A program made the position numbers and the translations under genes. Shown here one piece after another: positions 44,201 to 53,132 of a DNA stretch of 64,000 nt. Numbering within the stretch: the first letter of the stretch is position 1; every line of letters starts with the position of its first letter. The notes beneath the pieces are model-generated. The model worked only from the letters and a program-made list of their open reading frames with translations. It was not told the DNA's origin and did not search any database. The stretch lies in assembly GCA_033964015.1 (NCBI GenBank), contig CM066920.1, positions 6,601,912-6,665,911 of the forward strand, written 5' to 3'. This DNA is from Scolanthus callimorphus (Eukaryota > Cnidaria > Anthozoa > Actiniaria > Edwardsiidae).

Positions 44201-47200
44201 GTATGGTACGTGGGACTTGTTTCAGGGATTTGTCCCTACACGTTCACACTAGGGGACTGATCCCCGCGACTAGTCCCTGGGACTTGTCCCCTAGTCTGTG
44301 CCGGCCTTAAGAGTTAAGAGATAATCTCCCTTTTAGTTGAGATATTAGTATTAAAACGATAGGGCGTTTGTTAGGTTAGCCAACAGTGCTTTCCGTCCTA
44401 ACTTTACCGGCGCAGAGATATAGACTTGCCTCAAGTCGATCTCTTCTGTGTTTCGAACAAGCTGTGTTGAACCGAACTTCGGAAAGTCTATAGCTAAGTT
44501 GATATATAGTCTATAGTCTGATAGCTAAGATTTCATAATCTAACTAAAAACATGCATGTGGCAATGCGCCATTTTGTACTCGCCTGAGCAGGTTTTGTTG
44601 TCCGGATTTAGGACATAACCGGACAGACACCCGCAGTAGAATCCTCCAATGGTATTCGTGCATTGCACCTGACATGGGCTACTCGACCCCTCACACTCGT
44701 TCACATCTGAAAAATAAGAAAGAAATACCATAAGCCAGAAAGTGGGCAAATTTTATAACGCTTACAGGAACATTGTGCAACCTACTGCCATAGTACATCC
44801 GATACAACTAATCCAAGGCGTAATTTTACGCAGGGACCTACCATTGCAGGTCCGCCCGTTGGCATCCAGTTTAAAGCCCGGTTTACACAACATCTGTACG
44901 ACCCAGGGAGGTTGTGACAGCGGAACTCGCAGTTATCCGTGTTGCCCTGGCACTCGTCAATGTCTGGAGGAAAAATGTGCATATCAATCCCGATCCAAAT
45001 CTAAATCTACCCGTCTCTTACATGCACTATATTACAGCTAAAACCGTTGCATCGCGACCACGTTTTCAAAAACATCAAATTATTTTTGGATTTTTGACGT
45101 TGCTGTTCCGCCAATCAAACTATCTGAGCCAATGAAACTCTTGCCCTGTTTCACCTAGTGCAGTCAACTGGCTTCCCTCTGAGCTAAAACCAGACAACGT
45201 CGCGACGGAAAGCCAGGCGACTGCACTAGGCGAAACAGGGCAAGAATCTGATTGGCTCATAAGATTTGACTGGCGGAACAGCAAAGCCAAAAATAAATCG
45301 ATGTTTTGAAAACGCGGGTCGCGATGCAACGAACTAAGTTAGAGTTAATTACCGAGATTCGAGGCAATAACCCCAATACATCCCAAGGGCCGTAGGCCCG
45401 AGGGATGTATTGGGGTTATTGCCGAGAATCGAGGTAATTAACGGACTTAGTTTACAGTTGACAAGGTTTTCAGAAAACAGGGACAAATGAAATGCATTCT
45501 TCTCATTGAATTTAACAGTTTTGAAAAGGAGAACAGTTTACAATTGAAAAAGATAGCGGATTCCAATAGGAACTATTGTTAGTTATTTAGCTGCTTTCAT
45601 AGAAGTGGGTTCCCCAGAGAAACTCATTGCAATTAATTTTTACCATGCACAATAAAGTTGTGATGCTGAAGAAAATGAATGACAACTTTTATTCAACTAT
45701 GATTGACAACGGTTTCCAAACACGAATTACGTCTTTTGTTTTCGTACAACAGCCAGTCCAATCAATCAAGCGGCCTTTTGTAAAAGCGCAACTCATTAAA
45801 GCGCTGTTATTTTGGTCGGTACGTAGCTGCGTAAAGCTCCTCTCTGGTTGGATAATACAACAATACCCTACCTCAACACAAAGAACGAGGATAATAGACT
45901 ACAGACAAAAGAACTCCTTGTAGAACGAAAATAATAGAGACAAAAGCAACTACGTCCTTACTGGTTATTTTCATTTGTACCACGCCCTGACAGCTTACAG
46001 CTTCTACAGCTCAATTTGCATAACGTTCTGTCTAGCAAAACGGATGGAACTGATTCAAGATGGAGAAACTGAAGGCAAGTTCAGGTATTTTGCGCTCGTT
46101 GGTTGCTCTCTACGATTAGATATGCAATTAACTGGGCATGATTTTATCTGTATTTTCAGGTTTACGTCTTAAACACACTCTATGGGCAATGAGACCAAGC
46201 AAGTAGACTGGACAAACGCTTCTCAATATGGTTCAAGTGAAGGCGTTCTCGGAAATCGTGTTTTGTGGCGTTCAACGGGATTCGCATAAAGGATAATCAG
46301 AAGCAAATATTGGTTATAGACAGACAGTCAGCATAGATGCATAAACTGAGATTATTGGATGTTTTTTTTTCGGGGTAAGTGTATGGATTTGAATTCACTA
46401 GTTAAATGTTTGGGTTGATAATGAATTAGTCATTGTGAAAGGGGCAACTGTCATGGTCTATCATGGATTTGGTCTAACTTGGGGTCATTTTAAGTAGCTT
46501 AAATGCAGTCAAACTCCCTACAAATCAACAAAATAATGGTCTACGTTTTATACCTAACCTTTCAGCTGCTAGATCAATACAAATTTGGAGTATTTTCGTG
46601 TATAATCGAGCGGATGGAATTGGATTGCTAATTGGCATTTTTGATTTTCGAACAGGCTGAACAAGTTTCTTTTCTTTTAAGACTAATTTGAAACAGAATA
46701 TAGGTTCGGAGTTGTTTCTGTAGAACACTTGTGTTATTTTAAAATATTTTGATGAAACAAACGTGACAGTGCCCCTTGAAGTCTTGGTAAAAATGGCTTA
46801 TTGTGTGGTTCCAGAAATTATCCATAGGAAGGATAATAGGAAAGGATATATTTCCATACAAATACTGTATTTTTCTTCGGGAATTCCAGAGAGGTGGGGG
46901 GTCACTTTTCAACACTCTTCCGGGGGGGGGGGGGGGGGGGGATATTTTCTGGAACACACATTATTGATTTACAGGTAAGTATATGGCTTATTATGGATTC
47001 ATAGGTAAATAACTAGATATTTACCTATTAATCCATAATGAGCCATATACTTACCTATTAATCCATAATGAGCAATATATTTACCTAGAAATTCAATTCA
47101 ATTCTATTGATCAACCCCAACCTTTCCCTGGAGAATTCAAATCCCTCCCCGACTTTTAGTTTGTTGAGAGCCATTATCCGAGTTAATTCCCTACGAATAA

Positions 47201-50200
47201 CAATGGAAACCGCGTCAACTGTAAACTAAGGGACGTTAAAGACCCATGGGGACGTCGGAAGTTGTCCATCCTCAGTGCCGGTCTCACAACTTAATAACTT
47301 ATTACACTGGCCAGTGAACCTCATAATTGGAGCCTCGCTCTGTGCAAATTGAAACACATTCAATTGTGAATACAAAATGATGCAACGACACACCTTTGCA
47401 AACGCGTCCATTATCCTGTGACTTGTATCCGGTCTTGCATGTACATGCATAGCTGCCAATCGTGTTAAACACAGTTTTGTGCGCATGGATAAAGGGCGGT
47501 ACTAGAGCATTCGTCTACATCTGGAAAGAGATGGCGTCGTTAGTCAGCAAGTTGGCTCCCTGAGCTTAAGTGACATGGACCAGGCCAGGGCCCCGTTTCA
47601 CACGAGAATTCACACGCCAGAAACGTTACGGTTGTTTTGTAATTTCAGTACATTTATTACTACCCTGTTGATTTAAATACCACTCCCTGATTGGTATCGC
47701 CGAAGCCCTAGGTTCGTCACTAGGTTCTTAGCAAAAAAACAAGATGGCGCGGAAAGGATCGAAGACGTGCCTCACTAGAAGACCTGTAAGTATGGTTGAA
47801 ATTTAGTCCTATATAGTTCCCTAGTTGTATTACTAAAAAGTAGAAAACATGGAACTGAATTTCATACTTACCAACGCAAGTATGTTTGTCTGATAGCAAC
47901 CAATAGCCGCCATTACAATGACAGCTGTAGCTCCCGATCCGATTCGAACAAAAAGCGCATTTGGTGCGATGAGCGCATTTGCAGACAGATCGAGCACATT
48001 CGTCAACATCTGAAAATACGAAAACAGAAAAATGGACATTTGAGCATATCAGAAACATATAAGGGAGTTTTTGAGCATATATCATCCTCTCGAACAGAAC
48101 TTTGCTGTCGATACAAACTCCGGTTTAGAATATTTATTGGAGAAAGTCTACAAAACTAGTTATTAAAACTGTAATTTCGCGCATCACCCAAACACCCACT
48201 GGTCAGCTCTTCGCGCGCTCACTATTCGCTAAACGTTTCTCTTCCTTACATTTTGCGTTATTAAAGGAATTGTTTTGCATTCTTTGAAAGGGGTGCATAG
48301 TATACGGTGGATCTGTGTATGCAGCTAGTGCGCCACGTGAGGACAGTCTCGCCATGTTCACTAATTCGCTTCAGCTATTCGTATTTTTAAGATATTCTAC
48401 ATGCCCGGACTTGCCCAATCCTGCTCCACTTTAGTCCTTGCTTGTCTGTGGTTCAAAGCACTTTTGATCTATGACGTGCAGAGTAGTTGGATCCACATAT
48501 CCCCCGGGATCCACCAGGATTTTAAATTAATTTGGTTTTAGGTTTAAACATTCGTCGAACCTCGCGGATAATCTTACAGTCGCGCGGCAAGGGGCAGTAA
48601 ACGCTCAACTTTTTTCGCGTAAAAAAGAGAAATCTAAGCCTGCTGTTCAAAATCATAACATGTAATTTCCTGGCGCCATAAATACGTAGCTCGGCCTCTG
48701 CACTGTTCCAGCACTCAGCACTAATATGTTTGGATAGGGTCAAGGGCATAAAAGGGCCATATATCTAAGCCTTGAATGAATTACAGGTAGTATTACCTTT
48801 GCATGTGTTCCGTGTAGCTCGTGTGTATCCTTGGCGACAGCCACATTTAAAAGACCCACGTGTATTGGTACAGATCTGTTGGCAGTTATGTTTGCCGGTA
48901 CTACACTCATTTACATCTATAGACAACACAAACACTATATCATCAACATGGCTAGCTGAGCTAATAGTCATTCTGTTTTTTCCAAATGATATTTTGTCGA
49001 TTATCGCATAGTTGGGGGCAAGTGTGTGGTACACTGCTTTCCTGAACCGCACTTAAAAGTGTGAAGAACTGGTGCTTCACAATATTGGAAGCGCTCGTTT
49101 TTGTTTGTGTTCGTAAGTGGACTGTGTTTTAAGGGAACGCTCGCAAAGCTGAAAAAAAAAAACTTCCACTAATCCCCACACTTTGCCGGATAGTAAACCT
49201 GAAAATATGTTCTTCTATGTTCTTATAGTATCCATGGTAACAAAAAAAGCTTTTCCGTGTGCATATTGAAAGCGGCGGGAAAAAGAAACGTTGTTTGGAA
49301 GCGAAAAAAGCTCCGTTCGGGACCGTGTCTTCGAGTGTTAATAATGCTCTTGATAATCTGTGCACTTGTATACTACCGCGGACAGTTTAAAAAAAATATG
49401 ATATTTAATTTGTATAGCATATAAAGGACTTAGTGAGGAGTTCAAAAGACGCAAATAATTTTATTTAACCACGTAATTCTTTTGACCAGATTGAGTCAAA
49501 AAACGATCAGTTCGGAATGTTTAGCTTAAGCGCGCAGACGCCTCTTTGCTGGAGTCTCTTTCCACGCGCGCTATGGTGGTACCGGCTAGCTTTAGAAGAG
49601 TATGTCCGGCTTTAATTTGGAAAACCATGCGAGTTTCGTGGGGCGCAGACAATTGAGGTTCGCGAGGGCGCAGGCAATTCAAAAGGTTTTAGTTTAGGAC
49701 AGTGTTAGTAGTTCGCATGCATAAATAACGGCACACATACCCAAAGAGCATGATATACCGGTCCATCCATTATGACAGGTGCAGACATTGGGGGAGTTAC
49801 AACTTCCGTGATTACAGCCGTTAGAGCAGATAGCTAAAACAAGAGAGAAATATCTGAAATGTGATCGTTCTATTCAAGTTGCATTATCGTCCATATGCTC
49901 AAAGGAATTTCCTTGTAAAACCTGAAAAGTTGGCATCCCTTGGTCAGCGCACCACCTACGCCATAACTGGCCATCTCACCTTGGCTGCACGCACTTCCCA
50001 CCCTCCGCCATCCCGAACAGCAGTAGAGAGACACGCCCTCCTGTACCCTACGGCTTGTCGTATAATACCCTACCGAGTAGCTCCTGGTAATAATGAGTAT
50101 AACAGGTCAGCAAAGGGACGCCGTTACACTACCGCCTTATTGGGGTATGGAGGCTTTAGAGTCTCTAAACAAAACTAATCAAAATAATAAAAGTCGGCGT

Positions 50201-53132
50201 TACAATGTAGACTTAACATCTTTTCTTTTTTGATCATTTCATTTATCTTACAGTCGGTTAGACTATTGGCCCAGCGTATACCAACGGGCTGAGTCAAGTT
50301 GTTCGTTCTCCATTTACTTCTAAATAAAGGAATTCACACTCTCCAGTGGTGGGTGCAGGACAGGTGGTTTGCGATAGAAAAATGCCCTTAAACGGGAAAT
50401 GTAGTCTTAACGACTAGGTTCTAGTAGCTCTATGTAGTTCTATTGACAAATCTGGCTCTTCAGGGAAGAAGCACACCTCCCTTTCTAACAACCTGGATCC
50501 GCCCCTGCCTCAAGTAGTGTCAACATGTGGGGAAATCCTGCTCGCCCCCCTCCCCCCCCCAGCAAATACAAAGGATGACCAAGGCTTGCCCCCCCCACCC
50601 CACCCCCAACAAAAATGTCTAGCTACGGCCTTGCAAGTTTATAGTGCTTCTTATAATTTTTTCAAAAAAAGAAATTGCGCAGATCCAATCTTAATAATCT
50701 GGGATAGTTTCGGGGATAAAAAATTGCTTGGTGTTGAATTAAAATTACCGACGATTTAAATTACTTTGTTACCTTGAGCGTTTACATCGTCCCCAACCAA
50801 ACAGACCGCACTTGGTATAATAATTCTTGTACGCTCTCCTGTACTGGTGAACCTGAACAGTGATATGTCGCCTAACAAGCTTCTGGCAGACATGTGGCCT
50901 ACAAATACAAACAATATCTTAGCTCGCAACTTTTAACATGTATATCACCCTTAACATGAAAACATAAGGACAGGGGCCTGACTTTGAATGAATATGTTTG
51001 TCGCAGCATGGTCCTACTGTCTCGATTTCGCGCATGCGCACTCATTCTGTGCGCGTGAACATGGTCCAGGCGTTCCTTGTATGCAGCGAGAAGGTAAAAC
51101 CGATGGATGTCCGCGGGCTCACCAGAGATTGAGAAGAGGACAACCTCGTCCCCAGGGTCTTCTCGGTCGTTTTTCAAAATGGCGGCTAGCTCAGAGAAGA
51201 CCCTGGGGGAGGCTGAGTCACGTGACTATTGTTTGAGGACATGAGAACGAGTTTTGTCCTTTGTTTCGAAGCGGTCATGTGACTCAGCCTACCCCAGGGT
51301 CTTCTCTGAGACAACCGCCATTTTGAAAAACGACCGAGAAGACCCTGGGGACGAGGTTGGTTGAGAAGAGGAGGGTTCCCGGTGACGTCACAACCTAGCC
51401 ACAGGAAGCCCGCTCAGAATGCCAGGGTCTAGGCTGTGTTTGTCGTTTATTTTGGTTCCATATCACTATCTGTTCAAGATATAGGGCTCTTTTCAATTTT
51501 ATGCAAATTAGATGACGTCAGGTCAGACAAAATATTCTAAGCTCAGTATAATATAACAATATAGTTGATGTTCGCGGGCGTAAATATGTTTTGGGCCCGA
51601 CTCAGGCTCATTTTAACCCGAGCGCAGCGAGAAGGGCTGAGAAAGGGCCCAAAACATATTTACGCCCAAGAACATCAACTACATTACTATTATTATAACT
51701 TTGGAGAACATTGAGTGCAAAAATGAGAATTTATTGCGAGAATCATAACGCCGATTGACTCGCGCGGGCTCTAATATATTAGAGCCCGCCAAAATGTTCA
51801 TTAGAGCCCGGATAATACGCCCACAATGCTCGCCAAAGTTATAATAGTATCTGATGACTGTTTTGGATGATTTATGTTTCATAAAAACTAGTTTTCAGAA
51901 GTACCCTATTCATAAAAACGCGTTTTTATTTACTAAAATACTTATTTCAAGCTGTTGTCACACTGATAAAGGAATTTTCTGATGAATTTCAGATGAGTGT
52001 CGAGAAACAGAAATGTGAATCCACTTAGCCAATAAGAAACGAAACCCATTCAACAACAAACCAATCAGAGGACGACGAAGCAAGACGCATTTTCATTGGC
52101 TGATCGAAAAAAAAAGACCCAAGACCTCAACCAATAGCAGCGTGGCAGTAAATGTATTGGAAAATCTCCCGAGAAAGGGGGGCCGCGGCATCGGAAATCC
52201 GCTCATTGAAGAGCCTTTCTTCTCCCGTGTCCTCCATATTCAGGCGTGAAAGTCCGACCTTTACAAAAGTGAAACTTTTGATCAAGATCAAAGTAATTTT
52301 AGTTTCGAAGTTTCGAATAGGTCGTTCAACTTTGACCGAAAACGCCATCGAAACGCCATATCACAGTCTCGTACCAGACGTTACTTTTTGCGTCTTTTGC
52401 GGTGATTTTTCCAATCGATTTCTCTATGTAAATTGTTTTGGAGCCGTAGGGTCTGGAATGAATATGACACGGCGCGCAGTGAACTGTGGGACATGCGCTA
52501 CTCTGCGCGCCCTGTTAAAAACGATCCCACAAACCATTGCGCATCCTAAGCGTCTTGGTACGCGACTTTATGAGCTCAAATTGTCTTTCATAACTTTCAC
52601 AAGCCGATTTAGAGTTGAATGTTTTAACGCACGTAGTCCAACACTTTTTTAACACTCTCCTTTGCCAAGTGAAATTCGATATTATGCAATGAGAATTTTC
52701 TGACGCGCTGCAATGCGCTTAAGCCATTCTAGCTCGTACAGCATTAGTTATTTTCAGCGCATTACCATGTGGCAAGGGCTTATTTCGAGAAACGAGAATA
52801 AGTATGTTTAATTCGTCGAGAAACGTGAATTGCGTCTATTTGTGTCCATGAAAGAGATTTTATAGTCAACCCCATGTGAAACGGGAAAAAAGCGATATAG
52901 CTTTCCAGAATTGAGATTTAAAATTCGTGAACGTGATGGCAATATTTTGGTCCGTGAAACGAGATTCCTGGCCCCCCTTTACCACCCTGAATACTTGTTC
53001 CGCCACTCACCTTTCTCTTGTCAGACCGTTAGACACGACGTACTCAGCCCTCCACAAAGAACGACTGTTAACTAGGAGTATGGTGCAGGATGTTAACCAA
53101 GCTACGCTTGCAAAAGTGCAAAACCAACGCAT
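29121..53132 (-). CDS. EMI gene 2: secreted EMI-EGF-sushi-Ig-GCC2-FN3 modular protein
   Basis: A 21-exon model on the - strand, assembled from splice sites and matching phases: 53132-53011, 50898-50773, 50083-49980, 49833-49741, 48916-48797, 48009-47872, 47520-47394, 44963-44842, 44706-44584, 43935-43785, 43455-43334, 41593-41420, 40196-40002, 39584-38115, 37395-33428, 32880-32719, 32280-32168, 31805-31616, 30851-30736, 29966-29777, 29392-29121. The product is about 2,730 residues: signal peptide, EMI, EGF, seven EGF exons, two sushi, EGF, a long unrecognised region, two Ig, GCC2-like, three FN3. No membrane anchor at the end, so probably an extracellular-matrix or adhesion protein. The mix resembles SVEP1/SCUBE/fibrillin-type proteins but I do not recognise the exact family. 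One-base indels in exons 7, 8, 10, 11 and 15 break the frame as given. Confidence 0.7.
29555..29776. repeat. Direct repeat that includes the exon 20 splice donor
   Basis: 29555-29616 and 29719-29776 are ~60-bp near-identical copies (AGCGGCCAATG, GAATCTTCATGATATGAAAT, CATCAAGTGGTCTACATACC). The right copy ends exactly at the exon 20 donor (GTATGTAG on the - strand), so the start of the intron, with its donor, is duplicated 160 bases downstream. Confidence 0.8.
31385..31560. repeat. Diverged ~20-bp tandem repeat (GAACATTCATTGAATCAGTT)
   Basis: Seven or more loosely matching units of the type TTGAAC-TTCATTGAA-CAG in EMI gene 2 intron 18. Confidence 0.6.
32719..32880 (-). CDS. EMI gene 2, exon 16: GCC2/GCC3-type cysteine module
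   Basis: A 162-nt exon, phase 1-1 (TAATAG|TGTCATG ... ATATCC|GTAAGTG). It encodes [20 protein letters not shown], then [16 protein letters not shown], the C-P-x-G-x(n)-C-x-x-C-P-x-G-T-Y-Q-x(n)-C-x-x-C pattern of ephrin-receptor-like/GCC2_GCC3 modules found in SCUBE and SVEP1 proteins. Intact. Confidence 0.85.
33428..37395 (-). CDS. EMI gene 2, exon 15: unrecognised region, coiled coils, two Ig domains
   Basis: A very long exon of 3,968 nt, one base short of a multiple of three. The frame breaks near 36299: upstream it ends [18 protein letters not shown], downstream it continues [20 protein letters not shown]. One extra A in AAGATTG would join them. Downstream come Lys/Glu-rich stretches of coiled-coil type, a hydrophobic segment ([18 protein letters not shown]), and a furin-like RKRR at 35095-35128. 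Two Ig domains follow: C-K-A...Y-S-W...A-G-A-Y-K-C (about 34410-34180) and C-N-A...T-W-F...N-G-Y-Y-F-C (about 34170-33900). The last ~150 residues precede the cysteine module as in SVEP1-like proteins. Many N-x-S/T sites point to an extracellular location. Confidence 0.75.
38115..39584 (-). CDS. EMI gene 2, exon 14: EGF plus first part of unrecognised region
   Basis: A 1,470-nt exon (490 codons, phase 1-1). It starts with one complete [15 protein letters not shown]...[15 protein letters not shown]. The remaining ~450 residues show no domain I can name. They contain hydrophobic beta-like segments ([39 protein letters not shown]), few cysteines and several N-x-S/T sites, which suits a folded extracellular domain. 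The exon is open throughout with no indel, and joins exon 15 as LAFGASQNGTS. Confidence 0.8.
40002..41593 (-). CDS. EMI gene 2, exons 12-13: two sushi (CCP) domains
   Basis: Exon 12 (41593-41420) reads [20 protein letters not shown], then [24 protein letters not shown], the four cysteines and late tryptophan of a sushi domain. Exon 13 (40196-40002) reads [20 protein letters not shown], then [29 protein letters not shown], again a full sushi. Sushi domains are common in complement-type and adhesion proteins. Both exons are phase 1-1. The donor of exon 12 is G|GTAAGAG, and the intron downstream is made of about 20 repeats of this same exon-intron junction. Confidence 0.85.
40637..41430 (-). repeat. 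37-bp minisatellite built from the exon 12 splice junction
   Basis: About 20 units of CTTGCAAGTAGGTGGTGTCA / CACGAGAGTCTCTTACC (+ strand). Read on the gene's strand, a unit is ACCACCTACTTGCAAGG|GTAAGAGACTCTCGTGTG. The first half equals the last codons of exon 12 (P-P-T-C-K) and the second half equals the first 19 bases of its intron. The repeat thus arose from the exon 12 3' border and fills most of intron 12. Units vary at a few positions and some have lost blocks (40920-40960, 41290). Confidence 0.9.
41623..41780. mobile_element. 158-bp MITE in EMI gene 2 intron 11
   Basis: TCAATGGACGATTCCAGCTA at the left and TAGCTGGAATCGTCCATTGA at the right are inverted repeats extending to about 34 bp with mismatches. 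No coding capacity. Confidence 0.8.
41787..43227. repeat. 1.44-kb (GGGGAT)n tract
   Basis: A near-uninterrupted hexanucleotide repeat GGGGAT, roughly 235 units, with GGGGGAT and GGGAT variants concentrated at 41790-42020 and at scattered single sites. Every unit has a run of four or more G on the + strand. It lies inside EMI gene 2 intron 11, so the transcript would contain (AUCCCC)n. Six-frame translations are long and open (up to 633 codons) but are only WG/MG/DG or PI/PH/PS dipeptide runs. Confidence 0.95.
43334..49833 (-). CDS. EMI gene 2, exons 4-11: EGF-like array
   Basis: Exon 4 (49833-49741) is a short EGF of the tenascin/Notch type ([20 protein letters not shown]). Exons 5-11 each encode one EGF, most with the calcium-binding start D-[VI]-[DN]-E-C and N-T-x-G-S-[FY]-x-C: 48916-48797 ([12 protein letters not shown]), 48009-47872 ([12 protein letters not shown], eight cysteines), 47520-47394, 44963-44842, 44706-44584 ([12 protein letters not shown]), 43935-43785 ([12 protein letters not shown]) and 43455-43334 ([12 protein letters not shown]). 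All introns are phase 1, so exons can be lost or gained without changing frame. Exons 7 (127 nt), 8 (122), 10 (151) and 11 (122) are each one base off a multiple of three, at 47466, 44888, 43791 and 43341. Exon 9 ends CTCAG|GCGAGT, a GC donor. Confidence 0.8.
43988..44310. mobile_element. MITE flanked by TTAA, 31-bp inverted repeats
   Basis: Left AGGCTGGTACAGACTAGGCG and inverted right CCCTAGTCTGTGCCGGCCTT, each next to TTAA, the piggyBac target. The interior has an ATGGCGGACG motif and a 76-codon frame without family resemblance. It lies in EMI gene 2 intron 9. Confidence 0.75.
45045..45331. mobile_element. 287-bp MITE, long inverted repeats
   Basis: CGTTGCATCGCGACCACGTT at the left is inverted at the right (GCGGGTCGCGATGCAACG). 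The arms run for about 110 bp, including TGACTGGCGGAACAGCAA / TGCTGTTCCGCCAATCAA and GCCCTGTTTCACCTAGTGCA / TGCACTAGGCGAAACAGGGC. It ends five bases before copy 2 of the 1.85-kb element. Confidence 0.85.
45336..47185. mobile_element. 1.85-kb dispersed element, copy 2 (EMI gene 2 intron 7)
   Basis: Matches 10951-12812 end to end in the same orientation on the + strand, with scattered substitutions and small indels. It holds the same left hairpin, nested MITE and right palindrome. The left hairpin is better preserved here (AATACATCCC...GGGATGTATTGGGGTTATTG). Confidence 0.85.
47220..47295. mobile_element. SINE body fragment
   Basis: GGGACGTTAAAGACCCATGG followed by GGGACGTCGGAAGTTG and CCATCCTCAGTGCCGG matches the body of the SINE at 20.34-20.70 kb (GACGTTAAAGAACCACTGGG). 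The tRNA head is missing. Confidence 0.6.
49980..53132 (-). CDS. EMI gene 2, exons 1-3: signal peptide and EMI domain
   Basis: Exon 1 (53132-53011) encodes [20 protein letters not shown], a hydrophobic signal peptide, then [13 protein letters not shown] and ends in phase 2 (GAAAG|GTGAGTGG). Exon 2 (50898-50773) continues [11 protein letters not shown], then [13 protein letters not shown], the hallmark of the first half of an EMI domain. Exon 3 (50083-49980) gives [20 protein letters not shown] then [14 protein letters not shown], the second half. EMI domains are cysteine-rich N-terminal modules of secreted proteins such as EMILINs and MEGFs, usually for protein-protein contacts. Phases 2-2-1 match across all three exons, which makes this gene start solid. 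Only the first ATG after the upstream stop region gives a signal peptide. Confidence 0.85.
51141..51359. mobile_element. 219-bp MITE, ~90-bp inverted repeats, 12-bp direct flank
   Basis: CAACCTCGTCCCCAGGGTCT and the inverted AGACCCTGGGGACGAGGTTG bound it; arms include TTTTTCAAAATGGCGG and GAAGACCCTGGGGGAGGCTG. The flanks both read TTGAGAAGAGGA, which fits a target-site duplication. It sits in EMI gene 2 intron 1. Confidence 0.85.
51556..51848. mobile_element. MITE with internal hairpins (same family as 10.56 kb)
   Basis: Contains GTTGATGTTCGCGGGCGTAA ATATGTTTTGGGCCC and its inverted copy GGGCCCAAAACATATTTACG, then GGGCTCTAATATATTAGAGC, another palindrome, and ends GCTCGCCAAAGTTATAATAG. The element at 10563-10760 is a shorter, inverted relative. 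Confidence 0.75.
52362..52567. mobile_element. MITE of the CAGTCTCGTACC family
   Basis: Starts CACAGTCTCGTACCAGACGT and ends AGCGTCTTGGTACGCGACTT, with internal CCAATCGATTTCTCTATG, GGAGCCGTAGGG and GTGGGACATGCGC as at 5521-5698. Upstream of EMI gene 2 exon 2, inside intron 1. Confidence 0.75.

Noticed and set aside
44083..44310. Frame starting ATGGCGGACGCTC
   Set aside because: Lies wholly within a MITE with inverted repeats; ATGGCGG motifs are common in such elements.
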